From contig JAEZIH010000242.1 in assembly GCA_023416055.1 (NCBI GenBank), positions 1-6,836 of the forward strand: a stretch of DNA of 6,836 nt. The letters are read 5' to 3'. Source of the DNA: Pseudomonadota bacterium (lineage in GTDB: Bacteria > Pseudomonadota > Alphaproteobacteria > Caulobacterales > Caulobacteraceae). Below, in pieces: positions 6,355 through 6,836 of this stretch; position 1 is the stretch's first letter, and each line of letters starts with the position of its first letter. Under the pieces are notes generated by a model. That model was not told the origin of the DNA, ran no database searches, and saw nothing but the letters and a program-made list of their open reading frames with translations. The translations under genes and the position numbers were made by a program.

Positions 6355-6419
6355 TCCGCCTAACCCCCGTCCCGGCGGGTCCAACGCCGTTTGCAAATAC
6401 CATATTAAATCAATGGATA

Positions 6420-6446
6420 TTGGCGCGATATGTCTGGCGCTATCCC
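6420..6446 (+). promoter_or_regulatory. Promoter candidate for the integrase gene
   Basis: TTGGCGC at 6420-6426 (6 of 7 against the Caulobacter -35 consensus TTGACGS) is followed after 12 nt by GCTATCCC at 6439-6446 (two mismatches to GCTANAWC). The predicted start, near 6453, leaves a leader of about 48 nt to ATG 6501. TGGCGCGATAT and TGGCGCTATC within it form an imperfect direct repeat that could also be a recombinase or regulator contact site. Confidence 0.4.
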
Positions 6447-6500
6447 GGAATGTCCGGCAGAATCCATGCTCGATGTTAGGGCATGGGTTGGGGCACGGCG

Positions 6501-6836
6501 ATGGCGAGACTTCTGAACAGGCTGAACCCCCGGGCGGTGGTGACGATCACAAAACCGGGGCGGCACGCGGACGGCGGCGGGCTCTACCTGTCCGTTGGAC
6601 CGGGCGAGGCGCGACGGTGGGTGTTCCTGTTTCGCTGGCGGGGTCGCCTGAAGGAAATGGGCCTTGGCGGGCTGTCCAGCGTTAGCTTGGCCAAGGCGCG
6701 GGAGAAAGCGGCGGCGGCGCGGGGGGTGGTGGCCGACGGGATAAATCCGCTGGAGGTCAAGCGCGCCAGCGCGGCGGTCCCGACGTTCGGCGACTTCGCC
6801 GATGCGGTGGTGAAGGACCTGGGCCCCCAATGGAAG
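6501..6836 (+). CDS. P4-type tyrosine integrase, N-terminal part (cut by window end)
   Basis: 112 codons, open to the last base of the window. The protein begins MARLLNRLNPRAVVTITKPG and shows the DUF4102 arm-type DNA-binding domain of phage P4/CP4-like integrases: HADGGGLYLSV (22-32), the strand pair RRWVFLFRWRGRLKEMGLGG (38-57), then SVSLAKAREKAAAARG (60-75) and DGINPLEVKR (78-87). Residues from about 94 (PTFGDFADAVV) begin the core-binding domain; the catalytic R-H-R-H-Y region lies beyond the window, so intactness cannot be judged. ATG 6483 is in frame and possible, but ATG 6501 fits the family's usual N-terminus. Codon use differs from the neighbours: 17 of 112 codons end in A or T, including AGA and ATA, against 9 in the first 112 of trmFO. 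This fits acquisition by transfer. Such integrases usually insert genomic islands at tRNA genes. Confidence 0.88.
   Translation, partial: MARLLNRLNPRAVVTITKPGRHADGGGLYLSVGPGEARRWVFLFRWRGRLKEMGLGGLSSVSLAKAREKAAAARGVVADGINPLEVKRASAAVPTFGDFADAVVKDLGPQWK

Larger units (their letters stand above)
6245..6500. other. Non-coding junction before the integrase gene
   Basis: This stretch separates the backbone gene ending its upstream region at 6244 from the integrase start at 6501. It contains a 12-bp palindrome at 6310-6321 (GCCGCCGGCGGC), a tRNA-3'-end-like motif at 6341-6354, and a segment AT-rich for this window (about 6390-6435). The integrase promoter candidate is at 6420-6446. No credible gene is present: a 20-codon frame, 6301-6363, is too short to support. 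I looked for a complete tRNA here on both strands and found none. Confidence 0.6.

Noticed and set aside
6301..6363. A 20-codon frame (MNKAAGGALVWKVLAETESA) upstream of the integrase
   Set aside because: Too short and without a ribosome-binding site; it overlaps the tRNA-like motif and a local dyad, so coding cannot be supported.
5561..6479. Plus-strand frames 5561-6274 and 6045-6479 opposite the proline-rich protein
   Set aside because: The minus-strand frame has a membrane helix and plausible composition; the plus frames are Arg/His-rich shadows with no start signals.
6281..6500. A complete tRNA gene next to the integrase
   Set aside because: No anticodon arm or T-loop consensus could be found on either strand; only the 14-nt end-like fragment is present.
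1..6836. CRISPR arrays, rRNA, insertion sequences, toxin-antitoxin or known defence genes
   Set aside because: No regularly spaced repeats, transposase, or matching protein motifs were seen on either strand.

Overview
The window is high-GC DNA. Protein content, codon use and several promoter-like elements of the GCTANAWC type point to an alphaproteobacterium of the Caulobacterales (Brevundimonas/Caulobacter-like). This placement is inferred from sequence character; no search was run.

Layout: (1) 12-917, minus, a six-helix integral membrane protein of unknown role with a strong Shine-Dalgarno. (2) 918-1182, a divergent intergenic stretch with one doubtful 43-codon ORF (minus) and a Caulobacter-type -10 element so close to the next gene that its mRNA is probably leaderless. 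(3) 1183-2574, plus, trmFO, the folate/FAD-dependent tRNA m5U54 methyltransferase. (4) 2578-2961, minus, a small DUF1801 protein that converges on trmFO with 3 bp between the stops. (5) 3013-3897, plus, a DUF2236/MpaB-family putative oxygenase, divergent from the DUF1801 gene. (6) 3894-5099, minus, an acyl-CoA dehydrogenase of the ACAD10/11-like type; its stop and that of the oxygenase share one CTAG, beside a 20-bp perfect palindrome. (7) 5181-5486, minus, an SCP2 sterol-carrier-like lipid-binding protein, separated from the dehydrogenase by a 12-bp perfect hairpin. (8) 5573-6244, minus, a membrane-anchored proline-rich, coiled-coil protein of unknown function. (9) 6245-6500, a non-coding junction with a stretch AT-rich for this window, a 14-nt match to the 3' end of a serine-type tRNA, and a promoter-like element. 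(10) 6501-6836, plus, the N-terminal 112 residues of a P4-type tyrosine integrase (DUF4102 arm-binding domain), cut by the window edge.

How the parts relate: positions 12-6244 look like ordinary chromosomal backbone with housekeeping (tRNA modification) and lipid/acyl-CoA genes. SCP2 and acyl-CoA dehydrogenase are adjacent and co-directional, fitting lipid binding and acyl-CoA oxidation, although a hairpin lies between them. The right edge is probably the start of an integrated element whose cargo is outside the window. I see no new multi-gene system in these 6.8 kb. The most useful leads are the putative island junction, the leaderless trmFO promoter, and two strong dyads at gene borders.
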